Of a DNA stretch of 49,531 nucleotides, positions 1-9,002 are shown one piece after another. Both the position numbers and the translations under genes were made by a program. Origin of the DNA: an uncultured Desulfovibrio sp. GTDB lineage: Bacteria > Desulfobacterota > Desulfovibrionia > Desulfovibrionales > Desulfovibrionaceae. The DNA is taken from contig CASEWR010000110.1 in the NCBI GenBank assembly GCA_949291675.1, forward strand, positions 1 through 49,531. Reading direction: 5' to 3'. The notes beneath the pieces were generated by a model. It made no database searches. It was not told where the DNA came from and saw nothing but the letters and a program-made list of their open reading frames with translations. Each line of letters begins with the position of its first letter. Positions within the stretch are counted from its first letter, which is position 1.

Positions 1-1
1 G

Positions 2-598
2 CTGGGCATGACCCGCATCTTCAACGATGACGGTGCCGCCGTCCCGGTCACGGTTCTGCAAGTCGGTCCCTGCCCCGTCACACAGGTGAAGACCACGGAA
101 ACTGACGGCTACAATGCCCTTCAGATTGCCTACGTGGAAGCTAAGGAAAAGCACGTGTCCAAGGCCATGCAGGGGCATTTCGCCAAGGCCGGCACCGGAC
201 TTTTCCGCACCCTGAAGGAAGTCCGCCTGAGCGGTACTCCCGAGCAGAAGGCCGGTGACACCCTGACAGTTGACCTGTTCGCAGTCGGCGAAGTGGTCAA
301 AGTGACTGGCAAGAGCATCGGTAAGGGCTACCAGGGCCGTATGCGCCGCTGGAACTTCCGTGGCTGCAAAGACACCCATGGTGACGAAAAGGTGCATCGC
401 AACAACGGTTCCATTGGCAACAACACCTTCCCTGGCCACGTTATCAAGGGCCGCAAGATGGCCGGTCACTGGGGCAACGAAACAGTGACCCAGCCCAGCG
501 CCCTCATTGTGGCAGTGCGCCCAGAAGACAATGTTATTCTGGTCAAGGGTGCTGTGCCCGGACCCAAGAACGGCCTTGTGTTTGTTCGCAAGCAGTAA
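2..598 (+). CDS. rplC: 50S ribosomal protein L3 (5' end outside window)
   Basis: L3 binds 23S rRNA near the peptidyl-transferase centre and helps start assembly of the large subunit. The reading frame is already open at base 2 (Leu-Gly before the first ATG at 8). Family L3 proteins have about eight more residues before this GMTRIF motif, so the true start lies just upstream of the window. The later block around [10 protein letters not shown] and the C-terminal VPGPKNG motif are typical of L3. It is the first visible gene of the S10-spc-alpha ribosomal cluster; rplD follows after 12 bases. Identity is certain; only the start is missing. Confidence 0.97.
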   Translation: MGMTRIFNDDGAAVPVTVLQVGPCPVTQVKTTETDGYNALQIAYVEAKEKHVSKAMQGHFAKAGTGLFRTLKEVRLSGTPEQKAGDTLTVDLFAVGEVVKVTGKSIGKGYQGRMRRWNFRGCKDTHGDEKVHRNNGSIGNNTFPGHVIKGRKMAGHWGNETVTQPSALIVAVRPEDNVILVKGAVPGPKNGLVFVRKQ

Positions 599-610
599 CA
601 GGTGGAAATC

Positions 611-1240
611 ATGCCTACCATTACAGTATATAATCAGGAAAAACAGGAAGTCGGCACCTGCGAGCTGTCCGCCGATGTCTTCGGCGTTGAAGTCCGTCCC
701 GAGATCCTGAACCTGGTCGTGCGCGCCCAGCAGGCTGCCAAGCGCGCCGGAACCCACATGGCCAAGACCCGTGCCTATGTGTCCGGTGGCGGCGTGAAGC
801 CCTGGAAGCAGAAGGGCTCCGGCCGCGCCCGCGCAGGTTCCCGCCGTTCCCCCATCTGGCGTGGCGGCGCAGTCATCTTCGGACCCCAGCCCAGGGACTA
901 CTCCTTCAAGGTCAATGCCAAGGTGCGTGCCCTTGCCCTGCGCATGGCTCTGTCCTCCCGCGCTGCTGAAGGCCTCATGGTCGTGCGCGGCATCGAGCTG
1001 CCCGAAGCCAAGACCAGGCATTTCGCCAAGGTCGCCAGCGATCTGGGTCTGGAAAAGGCTCTGGTCGTGACCAGCGCCAGGGACGAGAAGCTGGAGCTTT
1101 CCGCCCGCAACATCCCCGGCATCACCCTGACCACCCCGGAAAATCTGAGCGTGTATGAAATCCTGAACAACAGGCAGCTCGTGCTGCTTGAGGATGCCAT
1201 TGCTCCTGTGCAGGCTCGTTTCGAGAAGGGGGAGAAGTAA
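611..1240 (+). CDS. rplD: 50S ribosomal protein L4
   Basis: L4 is a large-subunit protein whose extended loop lines the peptide exit tunnel; in enterobacteria it also represses the S10 operon. The product has 209 residues. The basic tunnel loop (KPWKQKGSGRARAGSRRSP) is clear near residues 60-80. The ATG at 611 is chosen because AGGTGG lies five bases before it. The in-frame GTG at 602 sits inside that Shine-Dalgarno sequence and would have no site of its own. The stop codon is one base from the rplW start, so the two are probably translationally coupled. Confidence 0.96.
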   Translation: MPTITVYNQEKQEVGTCELSADVFGVEVRPEILNLVVRAQQAAKRAGTHMAKTRAYVSGGGVKPWKQKGSGRARAGSRRSPIWRGGAVIFGPQPRDYSFKVNAKVRALALRMALSSRAAEGLMVVRGIELPEAKTRHFAKVASDLGLEKALVVTSARDEKLELSARNIPGITLTTPENLSVYEILNNRQLVLLEDAIAPVQARFEKGEK

Positions 1241-1241
1241 G

Positions 1242-1538
1242 ATGGAACTCACTCAGGTCCTTATCAAGCCTCTCGTTTCTGAAAAGAGCACCAGCCTTCT
1301 CAGCAACGCCAATGCCAAGTGCCTGACCTTCCTGGTGCACCCCGACGCCAACAAGACGGAAATCGGCCGCGCTGTCGAGACTGTCTTCGGCGTGACCGTG
1401 CTCAAGGTCAACGTTGTCTGCGGCAAGGCTCGCGATTATGTCCGCCAGAATCGCCGTCAGTGCCACAAGCCCGGCTACAAGAAGGCCTTTGTGACGGTGA
1501 CACAGGACAGCAAGATCGAATATTTCGAGGGAGCATAA
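1242..1538 (+). CDS. rplW: 50S ribosomal protein L23
   Basis: L23 sits at the mouth of the exit tunnel and is the docking site for trigger factor (tig, about 14 kb downstream here) and for the signal recognition particle. The product has 98 residues and begins MELTQVLIKPLVSEKS, the usual L23 start. The ATG lies one base after the rplD stop, with GGGGAGAAG as Shine-Dalgarno sequence inside the end of rplD. A longer frame reaching back to 1188 is possible but would overlap rplD and add a non-family N-terminus. Confidence 0.96.
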   Translation: MELTQVLIKPLVSEKSTSLLSNANAKCLTFLVHPDANKTEIGRAVETVFGVTVLKVNVVCGKARDYVRQNRRQCHKPGYKKAFVTVTQDSKIEYFEGA

Positions 1539-1541
1539 GTC

Positions 1542-2372
1542 ATGGCAGTCCGCAAGCTGAAACCTACTTCTGCAGGACGCCGCTTCCAGACGGTTTCCGA
1601 CTTCAAGGAAATTACCCGCTCCACTTCTGAAAAGTCCCTGACTGTGGGTCTTTGCAAGAAGGCCGGCCGCAACAACCTTGGTCGCGTGACCAGCCGCCGT
1701 CGCGGCGGTGGCGTGAAGCGCCTGTATCGTATCATCGACTTCAAGCGTGAGAAGCGTGACATCGAAGCCACTGTTTCCCACATTGAGTACGATCCCAACC
1801 GCACTGCCCGCATTGCCCTTCTGACCTACGCCGACGGCGAGAAGCGCTACATCATCGCTCCCGTGGGCCTCAAGCAGGGCGACAAGGTCCTTTCCGGCGA
1901 CAAGGCCGACATCAAGCCCGGCAATGCCCTCGCCATGGGCCGTATCCCCGTGGGTACTGTGGTGCACAACATTGAACTCTATCCTGGCAAGGGCGGACAG
2001 CTCTGCCGCGCAGCCGGCACCTATGCCCAGCTCGTGGCCAAGGAAAACAAGTACGCCCTGCTGCGCCTGCCTTCCGGCGAAGTGCGCAAGGTGCTTGCTA
2101 CCTGCACAGCCACCATCGGCCAGGTTGGCAATATCTCTCATGAAAACGTTTCCCTGGGCAAGGCTGGCCGCAACCGCTGGCTCAACCGTCGTCCCAAGGT
2201 GCGCGGTGTGGCCATGAACCCCATCGACCATCCTCTGGGTGGTGGTGAAGGCAGAAGCTCCGGCGGTCGCCATCCTGTGTCCCCCTGGGGCATGCCGGCC
2301 AAGGGCTTCAAGACCCGTGACCGCAACAAGCCCTCCAGCCGCCTCATCGTCAAGGCTCGCGGCAAGAAGTAG
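1542..2372 (+). CDS. rplB: 50S ribosomal protein L2
   Basis: L2 is one of the most conserved large-subunit proteins and is needed for subunit association and peptidyl transfer. The product has 276 residues, the usual length. Diagnostic pieces are [14 protein letters not shown] near residues 50-60, [13 protein letters not shown] in the middle and the C-terminal [18 protein letters not shown] segment, which contains the conserved histidine implicated in catalysis. The start ATG is three bases after the rplW stop. Confidence 0.98.
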   Translation: MAVRKLKPTSAGRRFQTVSDFKEITRSTSEKSLTVGLCKKAGRNNLGRVTSRRRGGGVKRLYRIIDFKREKRDIEATVSHIEYDPNRTARIALLTYADGEKRYIIAPVGLKQGDKVLSGDKADIKPGNALAMGRIPVGTVVHNIELYPGKGGQLCRAAGTYAQLVAKENKYALLRLPSGEVRKVLATCTATIGQVGNISHENVSLGKAGRNRWLNRRPKVRGVAMNPIDHPLGGGEGRSSGGRHPVSPWGMPAKGFKTRDRNKPSSRLIVKARGKK

Positions 2373-2384
2373 GAGTAGTGTGAC

Positions 2385-2663
2385 ATGCCCAGATCTCTCA
2401 AGAAAGGACCGTTTGTTGACGATCATCTGTGGAAGAAGGTCGAAGCTGCTCAGGCGAACAATGATCGTCGCGTAGTCAAGACCTGGTCCAGACGTTCCAT
2501 GATTCTGCCCGAAATGGTCGGCATGACCTTCGCTGTGCACAATGGCAAGAAGTTCGTGCCTGTGTTCGTGACAGAAAACATGGTCGGCCACAAACTCGGC
2601 GAATTCTCTCCCACCAGGACCTTCCACGGCCATGCTGCCGAAAAGAAGGCCGGTTCCCGCTAG
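2385..2663 (+). CDS. rpsS: 30S ribosomal protein S19
   Basis: S19 pairs with S13 in the head of the small subunit and contacts the A-site tRNA. The product has 92 residues and starts [15 protein letters not shown], with the family motif [20 protein letters not shown] near residues 60-80. It lies between rplB and rplV as in nearly all bacteria, with gaps of 12 and 18 bases. Confidence 0.98.
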   Translation: MPRSLKKGPFVDDHLWKKVEAAQANNDRRVVKTWSRRSMILPEMVGMTFAVHNGKKFVPVFVTENMVGHKLGEFSPTRTFHGHAAEKKAGSR

Positions 2664-2681
2664 GTATAAGGAGCAGAAGTA

Positions 2682-3017
2682 ATGGAAGCTAAAGCAATCG
2701 GCAGATTCCTGCGCGTCTCTCCTCGTAAAACACGCCTGGTTGCCCGCAATGTGGTGGGACTTGGTGTTGAGGACGCAATCAATCTGCTGCGTTTCACCCC
2801 CAACAAGCCTGCCGGCGTTCTTTTGAATGTCATGAAGAGCGCTGTGGCCAATGCCACATCCATGGCTGTCAATGTTGACACCATGTTTGTCAAGGAAGTG
2901 CTTGTGAACGAAGGTCCCGCCTGGAAGCGCTTCATGCCGCGTGCCCAGGGCCGCGCCACCCGTATCCGCAAGCGCACCAGCCATATCACCGTCATTCTCG
3001 CCGAGGAGCAGGAATAG
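2682..3017 (+). CDS. rplV: 50S ribosomal protein L22
   Basis: L22 spans the large subunit; its beta-hairpin lines the exit tunnel and can carry macrolide-resistance changes. The product has 111 residues, starting [20 protein letters not shown]. The hairpin tip region ([18 protein letters not shown]) lies near the C-terminus and looks ordinary. AAGGAG stands seven bases before the ATG. The stop is one base before the rpsC ATG. Confidence 0.97.
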   Translation: MEAKAIGRFLRVSPRKTRLVARNVVGLGVEDAINLLRFTPNKPAGVLLNVMKSAVANATSMAVNVDTMFVKEVLVNEGPAWKRFMPRAQGRATRIRKRTSHITVILAEEQE

Positions 3018-3018
3018 C

Positions 3019-3675
3019 ATGGGTCAGAAAGTTCATCCGTATGGCATCCGTGTGGGTTACAACAAGAACTGGCTTTCCCGCTGGTTCTCCACAAAGGAGT
3101 ATCCTGCCTTCGTTCTGGAAGACAGCAAGATCCGCAAGTTCGTCAAGAAGCACAGCACGACGGATGCCGGTATAGCCCGTATTGAAATCGAGAGAGCAGG
3201 CGGCCGTGTCCGTCTGATCATCTCCACCTCCAGACCCGGTGTGGTCATTGGCCGCAAGGGTGTGGAAATCGAGAAGCTGCGTGCTGACCTGCGCAAGGAA
3301 TTCGGCCGCGAGTTCTCCATTGAGGTCAGCGAAATCCGCCGTCCCGAAGTGGAAGCCCAGCTTGTTGCCGAGAGCATTGCCCAGCAGCTCGAGCGCCGTG
3401 TGGCCTTCCGCCGCGCCATGAAGCAGACTGTGACCCGCGCCCGCAAGTTCGGCGGCGAGGGCATCAAGGTTTCCTGCGCCGGCCGTCTCGCCGGTGCTGA
3501 AATCGCCCGCAGCGAATGGTATCGCGATGGCCGCGTGCCGCTGCAGACTCTGCGTGCCGACATAGACTACGGCTTCGCAGAAGCCAGAACGACCTACGGC
3601 ATCATTGGTGTCAAGGTCTGGATCTACAAGGGAGAAATCCTCGACAGAGAGGGAGATCAGCATGTTAGCGCCTAA
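3019..3675 (+). CDS. rpsC: 30S ribosomal protein S3
   Basis: S3 forms part of the mRNA entry channel and has helicase activity with S4 and S5. The product has 218 residues. It starts [18 protein letters not shown] and carries a KH domain with the nucleic-acid loop [13 protein letters not shown] near residues 75-90. An upstream in-frame start at 2941 would overlap rplV and is rejected. The 3' end overlaps rplP by 14 bases, which implies coupling. Confidence 0.97.
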   Translation: MGQKVHPYGIRVGYNKNWLSRWFSTKEYPAFVLEDSKIRKFVKKHSTTDAGIARIEIERAGGRVRLIISTSRPGVVIGRKGVEIEKLRADLRKEFGREFSIEVSEIRRPEVEAQLVAESIAQQLERRVAFRRAMKQTVTRARKFGGEGIKVSCAGRLAGAEIARSEWYRDGRVPLQTLRADIDYGFAEARTTYGIIGVKVWIYKGEILDREGDQHVSA

Positions 3676-4075
3676 GAAGGTTAAATACCGTAAGTGGCAG
3701 AAAGGCCGCCTGCGTGGCCTGGCCTACCGTGGCTCCTCCCTTGCTTTCGGCGAAATTGGTCTCAAGGCCACGCAGCATGGTCAGCTCACCAGCCAGCAGA
3801 TCGAAGCTGCCCGTATTGCCATGATGCGTCACATCCGCCGTGGCGGCAAGGTTTGGATCCGCATATTCCCCGACCGTCCTATCACGGCCAAGCCTCTGGA
3901 AACCCGTCAGGGTTCCGGTAAGGGTGCTCCGGTGGGCTGGTGCGCACCGATCAAGCCCGGCCGCGTGCTCTACGAAGTGAAGGGCGTTCCCCTGGATCTC
4001 GCCCGCAGGGCCCTGACTCTGGCTGCCCACAAGCTGCCGGTCAAGACCATCATTGTGACGAGGGAGGGATTCTAA
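3662..4075 (+). CDS. rplP: 50S ribosomal protein L16
   Basis: L16 organises the A-site side of the large subunit and is added late in assembly. The product has 137 residues and begins [16 protein letters not shown], matching the family start. The middle block [18 protein letters not shown] is diagnostic. The ATG at 3662 is inside the end of rpsC, with GAGGGAGATC just before it. A longer frame from 3605 has no family support. Confidence 0.97.
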   Translation: MLAPKKVKYRKWQKGRLRGLAYRGSSLAFGEIGLKATQHGQLTSQQIEAARIAMMRHIRRGGKVWIRIFPDRPITAKPLETRQGSGKGAPVGWCAPIKPGRVLYEVKGVPLDLARRALTLAAHKLPVKTIIVTREGF

Positions 4076-4076
4076 A

Positions 4077-4316
4077 ATGGCTGACAAGAATAAGGCCATT
4101 AGCCGCGAAACCGTGGCTGAACTGCGCAACCTGTCCGTCCAGGAACTCCAGGAAAAGTTGGCCCAGCAGCGCCTCGATCTTCTGCATGCCCGCTTCCAGC
4201 TTGCAACTGCTCAGCTGGAGAAGGTGAGCGAACTGAAGGCCATGCGCAAGCAGGTGGCGCGTATCAGCACCATCCTCAAGGAAAAGGCAAGAGAGGATAT
4301 CCATGCAGGCTCTTGA
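4077..4316 (+). CDS. rpmC: 50S ribosomal protein L29
   Basis: L29 is a small helical protein next to L23 at the tunnel exit. The product has 79 residues, slightly longer than the usual 60-70 because of a short N-terminal and C-terminal extension. The core NLSVQELQEKLAQQRLDLL and the helix LKAMRKQVARI are typical. The ATG is one base after the rplP stop, and the end overlaps rpsQ by 14 bases. Confidence 0.95.
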   Translation: MADKNKAISRETVAELRNLSVQELQEKLAQQRLDLLHARFQLATAQLEKVSELKAMRKQVARISTILKEKAREDIHAGS

Positions 4317-4566
4317 TCACGTGAAGGGCAGGACCCTGACCGGCGTTGTTATCAGTGACAAGAACGACAAGACCATTGTTGTGCGTGTCGAAACACTGGT
4401 CAAACATCCCCTGCTCAAGAAATATATTCGGCGCCGCAAGAAGTTCACAGCTCATGATCCGATGAACGAGTGTGGCATTGGCGATAAAGTGAAGATCGTG
4501 GAATACAGAAGACTGTCGCACAACAAGCGCTGGCATCTGGTTTCCGTCATTGAAAAGGCTGTGTAG
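4303..4566 (+). CDS. rpsQ: 30S ribosomal protein S17
   Basis: S17 is an OB-fold primary binder of 16S rRNA. The product has 87 residues with the family signature [14 protein letters not shown] near residues 11-24 and [11 protein letters not shown] in the middle, followed by the [15 protein letters not shown] segment. The start overlaps the end of rpmC; AAGAGAGGA lies just before the ATG inside rpmC. Confidence 0.97.
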   Translation: MQALDHVKGRTLTGVVISDKNDKTIVVRVETLVKHPLLKKYIRRRKKFTAHDPMNECGIGDKVKIVEYRRLSHNKRWHLVSVIEKAV

Positions 4567-4574
4567 GTGGGACA

Positions 4575-4943
4575 ATGATCCAGGTAGAATCCACTCTCCA
4601 GGTAGCCGACAATTCGGGTGCCAAAAAGGTTGCCTGCATCAAGGTTATCGGCGGTTCCCATCGTCGCTATGCCACAGTAGGTGACATCATCATCGTTTCC
4701 GTCAAGGAAGCCATTCCTCACTCCAAGGTGAAGAAGGGTGACGTCATGCGTGCAGTCATTGTGCGTACCGCCAAGGAACTGCGCCGCCCCGACGGAAGCT
4801 ACATCAAGTTTGACGGCAATGCTGCAGTGCTGCTCTCCAACAGCGGCGAGCCCGTGGGCACCCGTATCTTCGGACCCGTGGCCCGTGAGCTCAGGGCAGC
4901 CAACTTTATGAAGATCATCTCTCTCGCCCCTGAAGTTCTCTAG
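4575..4943 (+). CDS. rplN: 50S ribosomal protein L14
   Basis: L14 forms intersubunit bridges and is the docking site of the silencing factor RsfS. The product has 122 residues, exactly the usual length, and starts [18 protein letters not shown]. The C-terminal [12 protein letters not shown] block is diagnostic. In enterobacteria it opens the spc operon; here only eight bases separate it from rpsQ, with no sign of a new promoter. Confidence 0.98.
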   Translation: MIQVESTLQVADNSGAKKVACIKVIGGSHRRYATVGDIIIVSVKEAIPHSKVKKGDVMRAVIVRTAKELRRPDGSYIKFDGNAAVLLSNSGEPVGTRIFGPVARELRAANFMKIISLAPEVL

Positions 4944-4963
4944 AATGTAATTGGAGTCTCAAG

Positions 4964-5299
4964 ATGACAAATACACGTATCCGCAAGGGCGACAAGGTAA
5001 TGATCATCTCGGGTAAGGACGCCGGCAAGATTGGCAAGGTCCTCAAGATCCTGCGCAAGCATGACCGCGTGCTGGTGGAAAACGCCAACGTCGCCAAGCG
5101 CAGCATGCGTCCCAACCCGTACACCAGGACGCCCGGTGGCATTGTGGACAAGGCAATGCCTGTGCACATCTCCAACGTCATGGTTGTCTGCTCCGCCTGC
5201 GCCGAGCCCACCAGGGTCGGCTATCGCACTGTCGAGATGGCGGAAGGCAAGCTGAAGAAAGTTCGCTTCTGCAAGAAGTGCAACGAAGTCATGGAATAA
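4964..5299 (+). CDS. rplX: 50S ribosomal protein L24, CxxC-containing type
   Basis: L24 is an early assembly initiator that binds the 5' end of 23S rRNA. The product has 111 residues. The KOW motif ([21 protein letters not shown]) fills the first 30 residues. The C-terminal half has two CxxC pairs, Cys76/Cys79 and Cys103/Cys106, spaced like a zinc ribbon. A TGGAGTCTCAAG stretch precedes the ATG. The zinc function is inferred from the cysteine spacing only. Confidence 0.96.
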   Translation: MTNTRIRKGDKVMIISGKDAGKIGKVLKILRKHDRVLVENANVAKRSMRPNPYTRTPGGIVDKAMPVHISNVMVVCSACAEPTRVGYRTVEMAEGKLKKVRFCKKCNEVME

Positions 5300-5308
5300 G
5301 GGGTAGCT

Positions 5309-5848
5309 ATGACCCGCCTTGAAAAGATATACAAGGAAAAGGTGGTTCCTGCCATGCAGAAGGAGTTCAACTACAAGTCTCCTATGCAGATGCCCGGCAT
5401 CACCAAAATTTCCCTCAACATAGGCCTTGGCGCTGCCACCCAGAACAACAAACTCATGGAAGAGGCAGTGGCGGAACTCACCGCCATTGCCGGCCAGAAG
5501 GCCGTGGTTACTCGTGCACGCAAGTCCATCGCAAACTTCAAGCTGCGTGAAGGCATGCCCATCGGCGTGCGTGTCACCCTGAGAAAGGACCTGATGTGGG
5601 ACTTCCTCGACAAGCTGATGAACTTTGCTCTGCCCCGTGTGCGTGACTTCCGCGGCATCGTGGACCGTGGTTTTGACGGGCGCGGCAACTTTACCCTGGG
5701 TATCAAGGAACACACGATCTTCCCCGAAATGGAGGCTGATCGCGTGGAGAACCCCAAGGGCATGAACATAACCATCGTGACGACGGCCAAGACCGACCGC
5801 GAGGGCAAGATGCTCCTCGACCAGCTCGGCATGCCGTTCCGTAAGTAA
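5309..5848 (+). CDS. rplE: 50S ribosomal protein L5
   Basis: L5 binds 5S rRNA and contacts the P-site tRNA. The product has 179 residues. The start [16 protein letters not shown], the block [19 protein letters not shown] near residues 65-85 and the segment RDFRGI near residue 115 are characteristic. It is preceded by AAGGGG six bases before the ATG and lies ten bases after rplX. Confidence 0.98.
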   Translation: MTRLEKIYKEKVVPAMQKEFNYKSPMQMPGITKISLNIGLGAATQNNKLMEEAVAELTAIAGQKAVVTRARKSIANFKLREGMPIGVRVTLRKDLMWDFLDKLMNFALPRVRDFRGIVDRGFDGRGNFTLGIKEHTIFPEMEADRVENPKGMNITIVTTAKTDREGKMLLDQLGMPFRK

Positions 5849-5858
5849 GAGGTGCTTC

Positions 5859-6044
5859 ATGGCTCGTCTCGCTCTCAAGATTAAGGCTACACGCAAGGCC
5901 AAGTTCAGCACCCGCGCTTACAACCGCTGCCCCATCTGCGGTCGTCCCCGTGCCTACCTGCGCCAGTTCGGCCTGTGCCGTATCTGCTTCAGGAACATGG
6001 CCCTGCGCGGTGAACTGCCTGGTGTACGCAAGTCCAGCTGGTAG
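5859..6044 (+). CDS. rpsN: 30S ribosomal protein S14, zinc-binding (type Z)
   Basis: S14 sits in the head of the small subunit near S3 and S10. The product has 61 residues, the length of the short zinc-binding form. The four zinc ligands are visible as Cys24-x2-Cys27 and Cys40-x2-Cys43 (CPICG and CRICF). It follows rplE by ten bases. After it the cluster pauses for 191 bases, which contain two hairpins, before rpsH. Confidence 0.97.
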   Translation: MARLALKIKATRKAKFSTRAYNRCPICGRPRAYLRQFGLCRICFRNMALRGELPGVRKSSW

Positions 6045-6102
6045 GCCTTAGAAGTTTTTTTAAGGACCTGTTCAGGTTTTTTCAGCCCGTTTCAAGTCAA
6101 TG

Positions 6103-6129
6103 CCCCCGCCTGAAAAGCTCAGGCGGGGG
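6103..6129 (+). terminator. Intra-operon hairpin 1 (rpsN-rpsH gap)
   Basis: Bases 6103-6113 pair perfectly with 6119-6129, giving an 11-bp GC-rich stem and a five-base loop (AAAGC). No T-run follows, so it is not a classical terminator. It could pause transcription, stabilise the upstream mRNA or bind a protein. Confidence 0.6.
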
Positions 6130-6178
6130 TATTGCAGCTTGACGGGTCTTGTGATACAGGTCCCTCTCGACCTCGAAG

Positions 6179-6214
6179 GCGGGAAAGGAATGTTCTTTCT
6201 TTCCCGCAAATTTT
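6179..6214 (+). terminator. Intra-operon hairpin 2, terminator-like, just before rpsH
   Basis: Bases 6179-6190 pair with 6196-6207 (12 bp with one G-U pair, loop TGTTC). An AAATTTT tail follows at 6208-6214. The structure ends about 20 bases before the rpsH start codon at 6236 and close to its AGGAG ribosome site. It may act as a partial terminator or attenuator that lowers expression of the distal spc genes, or as a translational control element. Confidence 0.55.
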
Positions 6215-6235
6215 ACAGGTTTTCAGGAGTATTTC

Positions 6236-6616
6236 ATGGTCACAGATCCTATTGCGGATATGCTGACGCGTATTCGCAACGCACATTTGGCCCTCCACAA
6301 GGAAGTGAATGTGCCGCGCTCGAAGATGAAAGTCTCTCTGGCTAACATCCTCAAGCAGGAAGGCTACGTCGAAGACGTGTCCGAAGAAGACGGCGGCATC
6401 AAAATCACCCTCAAGTACAGAAACGGCAAGCCCGCCATCACTGGTCTGCGTCGCGTCTCCACTCCCGGACGTCGCGTTTACGTGGGTGCAGGCTCCATCC
6501 CCCGCGTGCAGAACGGCCTCGGCATTTGCATTCTCACCACCTCCTCCGGCGTCATGGACGGCGACAGCGCCCGTGAAAAGAGAGTTGGCGGCGAACTTCT
6601 GTGTGAAATCTGGTAG
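6236..6616 (+). CDS. rpsH: 30S ribosomal protein S8
   Basis: S8 binds helix 21 of 16S rRNA; in Escherichia coli it represses the spc operon by binding its own mRNA. The product has 126 residues, starts MVTDPIADMLTRIRNA and ends with the family motif GVMDGDSAREKRVGGELLCEIW. CAGGAG lies before the ATG. A spurious frame from 6100 overlaps the start in another phase. It is the first gene after the two-hairpin gap, so it may be separately controlled. Confidence 0.97.
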   Translation: MVTDPIADMLTRIRNAHLALHKEVNVPRSKMKVSLANILKQEGYVEDVSEEDGGIKITLKYRNGKPAITGLRRVSTPGRRVYVGAGSIPRVQNGLGICILTTSSGVMDGDSAREKRVGGELLCEIW

Positions 6617-6624
6617 GTGCTGTC

Positions 6625-7164
6625 ATGTCTCGAATCGGAAAAATGCCCGTTAAGATTCCTGCCGGAGTCGAAGTGACCATCGGCACGGAAGTTATTGAAG
6701 TCAAGGGCCCCAAGGGCCAGGTGTCCACGCCTGTCTGCGACCTCCTTCAGTACGAAATGAAGGATGGCGCCGTGTACCTGACCCGCAAGGACGACACCCG
6801 CCAGTCCAATGCCCAGCATGGTCTGCGCCGCACCCTGCTCAACAACTGCGTTCTGGGTGTGACCGAGGGCTTCACCAAGGCCCTCGAAGTCATTGGTGTC
6901 GGCTACCGCGTCAATGTCAAGGGACCCATTATTGAACTGCAGGTCGGTTTCTCCCACCCTGTGCTTGTGGACGTGCCTGACGGCATTACTGCCACTGTGG
7001 AAGGCAACGTGCTCAAGCTGGCCGGCTGCGACAAGGAAAAGGTTGGCGAGTTCGCTGCCCAGATCCGTCGTATCCGCAAGCCTGAACCCTACAAGGGCAA
7101 GGGTATCAAGTACACCACCGAAATTATCCGCCGCAAGGTGGGTAAGTCCGGCGGCAAGAAGTAG
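6625..7164 (+). CDS. rplF: 50S ribosomal protein L6
   Basis: L6 lies near the factor-binding site and sarcin-ricin loop. The product has 179 residues with two repeated halves. The start [17 protein letters not shown] and the C-terminal [12 protein letters not shown] motif, in the loop that binds 23S rRNA, are clear. It follows rpsH by eight bases. Confidence 0.98.
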   Translation: MSRIGKMPVKIPAGVEVTIGTEVIEVKGPKGQVSTPVCDLLQYEMKDGAVYLTRKDDTRQSNAQHGLRRTLLNNCVLGVTEGFTKALEVIGVGYRVNVKGPIIELQVGFSHPVLVDVPDGITATVEGNVLKLAGCDKEKVGEFAAQIRRIRKPEPYKGKGIKYTTEIIRRKVGKSGGKK

Positions 7165-7175
7165 AGGTGGAAGAA

Positions 7176-7535
7176 ATGGCTATCAGTAAGAATGATGCTC
7201 GACTCAGCCGCAAGGTCCGCATCCGCCGCAAGGTCAACGGGACTGCCGAACGTCCCCGCCTGGTTGTGTTCCGCAGCAATGGACATATCTATGCCCAGGT
7301 TGTCAACGATATCACCGGCAAGACCCTGGTGAGCGCTTCCACTCTGTCTCTCTCCCGTTCTCAGGAGGGCGTGCGCGGCAATATCGAGGGTGCCACAACA
7401 GTGGGCCGCGAAATTGCCCGCCTTGCCAGGGAAAAGGACATCGCCCGCGTTGTCTTTGACAGAAACGGATATCTCTACCATGGCCGTGTGAAGGCCGTGG
7501 CCGATGGCGCCCGCGAAGGCGGACTGGAGTTCTAA
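7176..7535 (+). CDS. rplR: 50S ribosomal protein L18
   Basis: L18 delivers 5S rRNA to the large subunit. The product has 119 residues. The start at ATG 7176 ([17 protein letters not shown]) is preferred over the in-frame GTG at 7167 because that GTG is part of the AGAGGTGG Shine-Dalgarno sequence. The blocks [18 protein letters not shown] and the C-terminal [18 protein letters not shown] are typical. The stop is one base before rpsE. Confidence 0.96.
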   Translation: MAISKNDARLSRKVRIRRKVNGTAERPRLVVFRSNGHIYAQVVNDITGKTLVSASTLSLSRSQEGVRGNIEGATTVGREIARLAREKDIARVVFDRNGYLYHGRVKAVADGAREGGLEF

Positions 7536-7536
7536 T

Positions 7537-8046
7537 ATGCGAGAGAAAGTGGAAGCTCCCGTCAATGAACTGGGAGAAATTGAAAAGGTCGTGGCGCTGA
7601 ACCGCGTGGCCAAGGTCGTCAAGGGCGGCCGCCGCTTCAGCTTCTCCGCCCTGGTCGTGGTGGGCGACGGTAAGGGTCATGTGGGCTTCGGCCTCGGCAA
7701 GGCTCAGGAAGTGCCTGAAGCCCTGCGCAAGGCAACCGAGCGCGCCCGCAAGAACCGCGTCTTCATCCCCCTGGTGGACGGCACCCTGCCCTATGAAGTG
7801 ACCGGTGAGTTCGGTGCTGGCCGCGTGCTGCTCAAGCCCGCCTCCGAAGGTACCGGCATCATCGCCGGTGGCGCTGTGCGTGCCATCATGGAAGCCGTGG
7901 GTGTGCGTGACGTGCTGTCCAAGGCAATCGGCACCAACAATCCCCACAACGTCCTTCGCGCCACCCTGCAGGGCCTGCTCGCCCTGCGCAGCGCCGAGGA
8001 AGTCTCCGAACTGCGCGGCAAGAAGCTTGAAGCTCCGAGGAAGTAG
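7537..8046 (+). CDS. rpsE: 30S ribosomal protein S5
   Basis: S5 helps set decoding accuracy and forms part of the mRNA entry site with S3 and S4. The product has 169 residues. The N-terminal double-stranded RNA-binding-like domain includes [21 protein letters not shown] near residues 28-48. The C-terminal half has [25 protein letters not shown] 7537 is chosen for GGAG inside the end of rplR and the one-base junction; the longer frame from 7504 overlaps rplR and adds foreign residues. Confidence 0.97.
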   Translation: MREKVEAPVNELGEIEKVVALNRVAKVVKGGRRFSFSALVVVGDGKGHVGFGLGKAQEVPEALRKATERARKNRVFIPLVDGTLPYEVTGEFGAGRVLLKPASEGTGIIAGGAVRAIMEAVGVRDVLSKAIGTNNPHNVLRATLQGLLALRSAEEVSELRGKKLEAPRK

Positions 8047-8048
8047 TT

Positions 8049-8234
8049 ATGGCAGAACAGATTACCGTCATGCTCGTCCGCTCTCGTGCCGGATGCACTC
8101 CTGCACAGAGAAAGTGCCTGGATGCCCTGGGCCTGAAGCGTCGCGAAGTTCCCCACACCCTGAATGACACCCCCGCGGTGCGCGGCATTGTGAACAAGGT
8201 TCCGCACCTCGTGAAGGTTGTGTCTGCCAAGTAA
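8049..8234 (+). CDS. rpmD: 50S ribosomal protein L30
   Basis: L30 is a small large-subunit protein that is absent in some lineages. The product has 61 residues. The motif LVRSRAGCTPAQRKCLDALGLKR fits the family pattern (short strand, then helix), followed by the VRGIVNKVPHLVKV C-terminus. It lies two bases after rpsE and 15 bases before rplO, the normal spc order. Confidence 0.95.
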   Translation: MAEQITVMLVRSRAGCTPAQRKCLDALGLKRREVPHTLNDTPAVRGIVNKVPHLVKVVSAK

Positions 8235-8249
8235 CTTAAGGAGACTGCT

Positions 8250-8711
8250 ATGCATCTGCATACACTTTATCCCTTCCCGGAAGAGCGCAAAACCCGCCGT
8301 CGCGTGGGTCGTGGCGCCGGCTCCGGCCTTGGCTGCACTGCCGGTAAGGGTCACAAGGGCCAGAATGCCCGTGCCGGCGGCGGCGTCCGCCCCGGTTTTG
8401 AAGGCGGCCAGATGCCTCTGGCCCGCCGTCTGCCCAAGCACGGTTTCAAGAACTATCCTTTCAAGGTAACCTACCAGGCCATCAACATTGGTGACCTCGT
8501 GGCCTGCTTCCCCGGCGCTGCCGAAATCACCCTGGAGCAGATTTACGATCGCGGTCTCGCCAAATTCGGCGCCCTCGTGAAGATTCTCTCCGGTGGCGAT
8601 GTGAACGCTGCAGTGTCCGTTGAGGCTCACAAGTTCTCTGCTGCAGCAGCCGAGAAGATCGTCAAGGCAGGCGGCAAGGCCACTGCCCTGGAGCAGGTGG
8701 CAGCCGAGTAA
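8250..8711 (+). CDS. rplO: 50S ribosomal protein L15
   Basis: L15 contacts many large-subunit proteins and is incorporated late. The product has 153 residues. The glycine-rich rRNA-binding segment (RRRVGRGAGSGLGCTAGKG, then RPGFEGGQMPLARRLPKHGF) in the first 70 residues is diagnostic. TAAGGAGACT precedes the ATG. It is followed by a strong hairpin and a 291-base gap before secY. Confidence 0.98.
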   Translation: MHLHTLYPFPEERKTRRRVGRGAGSGLGCTAGKGHKGQNARAGGGVRPGFEGGQMPLARRLPKHGFKNYPFKVTYQAINIGDLVACFPGAAEITLEQIYDRGLAKFGALVKILSGGDVNAAVSVEAHKFSAAAAEKIVKAGGKATALEQVAAE

Positions 8712-8769
8712 AGCCAAAGCAGGGCTTTGCGTCCCAAACGCTGGCCATCAGGCCTTTATTTTGAGCTGT

Positions 8770-8812
8770 GCGCCTTTGTCCGGGGTCACCCCCCGGGCAA
8801 AGGCGCTTGTTT
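8770..8812 (+). terminator. Strong hairpin between rplO and secY
   Basis: Bases 8770-8785 pair with 8791-8806, a 16-bp GC-rich stem with one T-G pair and a five-base loop. TTGTTT follows. It looks like a Rho-independent terminator or attenuator. As secY lacks an obvious promoter after it, partial read-through from the ribosomal genes is possible. Confidence 0.7.
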
Positions 8813-8903
8813 AGATCACGGGAAAGAGCACAGTTTTCAGAACAGCTGTTGTTGCAGTTTTGTCTGTACATCCAGTGTGCAGGGCAGGGCAGCGATGCTG
8901 TTG

Positions 8904-8947
8904 TCCTGCAACTGTCCTGCAACTTTCCTGTGACCTTCCTGTGCTTC
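8904..8947 (+). repeat. 11-bp tandem repeat, four units, in secY leader
   Basis: Four consecutive 11-base units begin with TCCTG (8904, 8915, 8926, 8937); the first two differ only at their last base. The array lies 56 bases before secY and is one of several short-period arrays in this window. Its role is unknown. Confidence 0.75.
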
Positions 8948-9002
8948 ACCCTGTTCCATTCATCAGATCAAGTCATCGTCAGGTCAAGTTGAAGGGTTTT
9001 TC

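Noticed and set aside
1122-3020. 632-residue open frame on the minus strand across the ribosomal genes
   Set aside because: It is antisense to rplD-rplV, which are certain. Strong codon bias in ribosomal genes leaves the opposite strand open; no family features are seen.
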